A stretch of DNA of 64,000 nt from a bacterium (GTDB lineage Bacteria > Zixibacteria > MSB-5A5 > GN15 > FEB-12). The notes beneath the pieces were generated by a model. It was not told the DNA's origin. It saw nothing but the letters and a program-made list of their open reading frames with translations, and made no database searches. Within the stretch, counting starts at the first letter, position 1; the number at the start of each line of letters is the position of its first letter. This document shows positions 63,392 to 64,000 of this stretch, piece after piece. The position numbers were made by a program, and so were the translations under genes. The stretch is from contig JAHLKV010000002.1 in the NCBI GenBank assembly GCA_020444475.1, positions 372,001-436,000 of the forward strand, read 5' to 3'.

Positions 63392-64000
63392 TTACGGACA
63401 GGAACCGCACTCAGCCGGAGGCGGGCCACCAAGAAACAGGTAGTTGACCAGGTGGATCAAGTCCGACAAATCGACTGCACACACCAGGTCACCATTGACA
63501 TTTGCTTCGGCGAGACATGGTGGCTGCGCCCCCCCAAGAAAGAGATAGTTAACCAGGGTAATCAAGTCGGATAGATCGACCTGCCCCGCCGGATCGTCAT
63601 TTACATTGCCGGTAGTACCCACACAACATCCTCTCGCCAACGAGACGCTCTGGATATGGGTCGCTGTATCCCCTTCCGCCGGTACCGGCTCCTCCTCAGC
63701 CAACACCAGACTGTCATCACCCAGCACTGACAGCAGTGTGTAGGTGTCACCGGGCTGTGCTTCGGGGCGCCGAATCACTCGAATCGTGTAGTCACCGAAC
63801 AAATGCCCGTCCAGGATGACCCTGTCGTCGGGATCGCCATCATCGTTAACATCCGTGATTGCGTCGTACTCGGCTCCGGGGATGGTGTTGAATCCCGACC
63901 CGCACGAGTCGCCCTGCGGATCGATCAATACCAACTCGACTGGCGACAGCCCGACGAAGATAAAAGACTGGACTGCTACGTTCTTGCTAAACTGAGAGGT
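63392..64000 (-). CDS. Surface protein with C-terminal dockerin-like repeats (5' part beyond the window)
   Basis: The frame is open to the right edge, so only the last 202 residues are seen. A beta-rich part (FIFVGLSPVELVLIDPQGDS ... YTIRVIRRPEAQPGD) looks like the end of a PPC or Ig-like domain. It precedes two dockerin-type calcium-loop repeats: GNVNDDPAGQVDLSDLITLV and ANVNGDLVCAVDLSDLIHLV, each followed by NYLFLGG. Such tails are common in Zixibacteria-like genomes on exported proteins. It ends CGSCP. Binding partners (cohesins) are not seen. Confidence 0.85.
   Translation of the reverse strand, partial: TSQFSKNVAVQSFIFVGLSPVELVLIDPQGDSCGSGFNTIPGAEYDAITDVNDDGDPDDRVILDGHLFGDYTIRVIRRPEAQPGDTYTLLSVLGDDSLVLAEEEPVPAEGDTATHIQSVSLARGCCVGTTGNVNDDPAGQVDLSDLITLVNYLFLGGAQPPCLAEANVNGDLVCAVDLSDLIHLVNYLFLGGPPPAECGSCP

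Overview
The window looks like a contig from an uncultured FCB-group bacterium, most likely candidate phylum Zixibacteria or a close relative. The GC content is fairly high. One secreted protein ends in a Por/FlgD-like sorting tail (36897-38003). Another ends in tandem dockerin-like repeats of the NVNGD..VDLSDLI..VNYLFLGG type, common in Zixibacteria surface proteins (63392-64000). There are many small lipoproteins and an outer-membrane beta-barrel of the DUF5916 type. The taxonomic call is inference from protein style. No rRNA is present.

Layout. 73-5688: central metabolism, with NAD-type isocitrate dehydrogenase, an SDR oxidoreductase, a secreted unknown, and a tdh-kbl operon that turns threonine into glycine and acetyl-CoA. 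6078-9399: a minus-strand cluster of unknowns headed by an orphan microcompartment (BMC) shell protein with a Pro-rich linker and a Rho_N/SAP-like tail. It is followed by a 51-residue membrane protein, a zinc-ribbon protein, an unknown with an apparent AUC start, and an M23 peptidase. 10095-12728: a TPR-sigma54 activator behind a small secreted protein. 14531-21263: a complete tripartite ABC-2 efflux operon under a TetR regulator. 21389-22773: peroxiredoxin and a TIGR01777 epimerase. 23049-25934: an archease-rtcB-CDF transporter operon. 26082-29026: ferritin-like protein, acetolactate synthase and a membrane protein. 29134-40779: mainly secreted proteins and lipoproteins, with a glycosyltransferase-epimerase pair, an ABC-F ATPase, a methyltransferase, a PPP-type phosphatase and an MBL-fold lipoprotein. 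41557-41916: two tRNA-Lys genes. 42540-49880: superoxide dismutase, then lon-engB-purA-FKBP, with a probable pseudokinase gene upstream of the lon promoter. 49984-53737: arylamine N-acetyltransferase, a PD-(D/E)XK-like protein and a PcrA/UvrD helicase. 54144-64000: DUF899, radical SAM, PhzF, DUF5916 barrel, STAS, TauE/SafE, HAD, a membrane protein and the 3' part of a dockerin-like surface protein.

The most unusual signal is between the genes. Nearly every larger intergenic gap holds short palindromic elements from about a dozen unrelated sequence families. Many share one grammar: a GTAG foot at one end (CTAC when inverted) followed by an imperfect hairpin. Two families occur as inverted doublets of about 163 and 217 bp, in which arms differ between copies but stay complementary. 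This is the architecture of REP/BIME elements mobilised by RAYT (TnpA-REP) tyrosine transposases. No such transposase lies in the window. The elements also create many false short reading frames.
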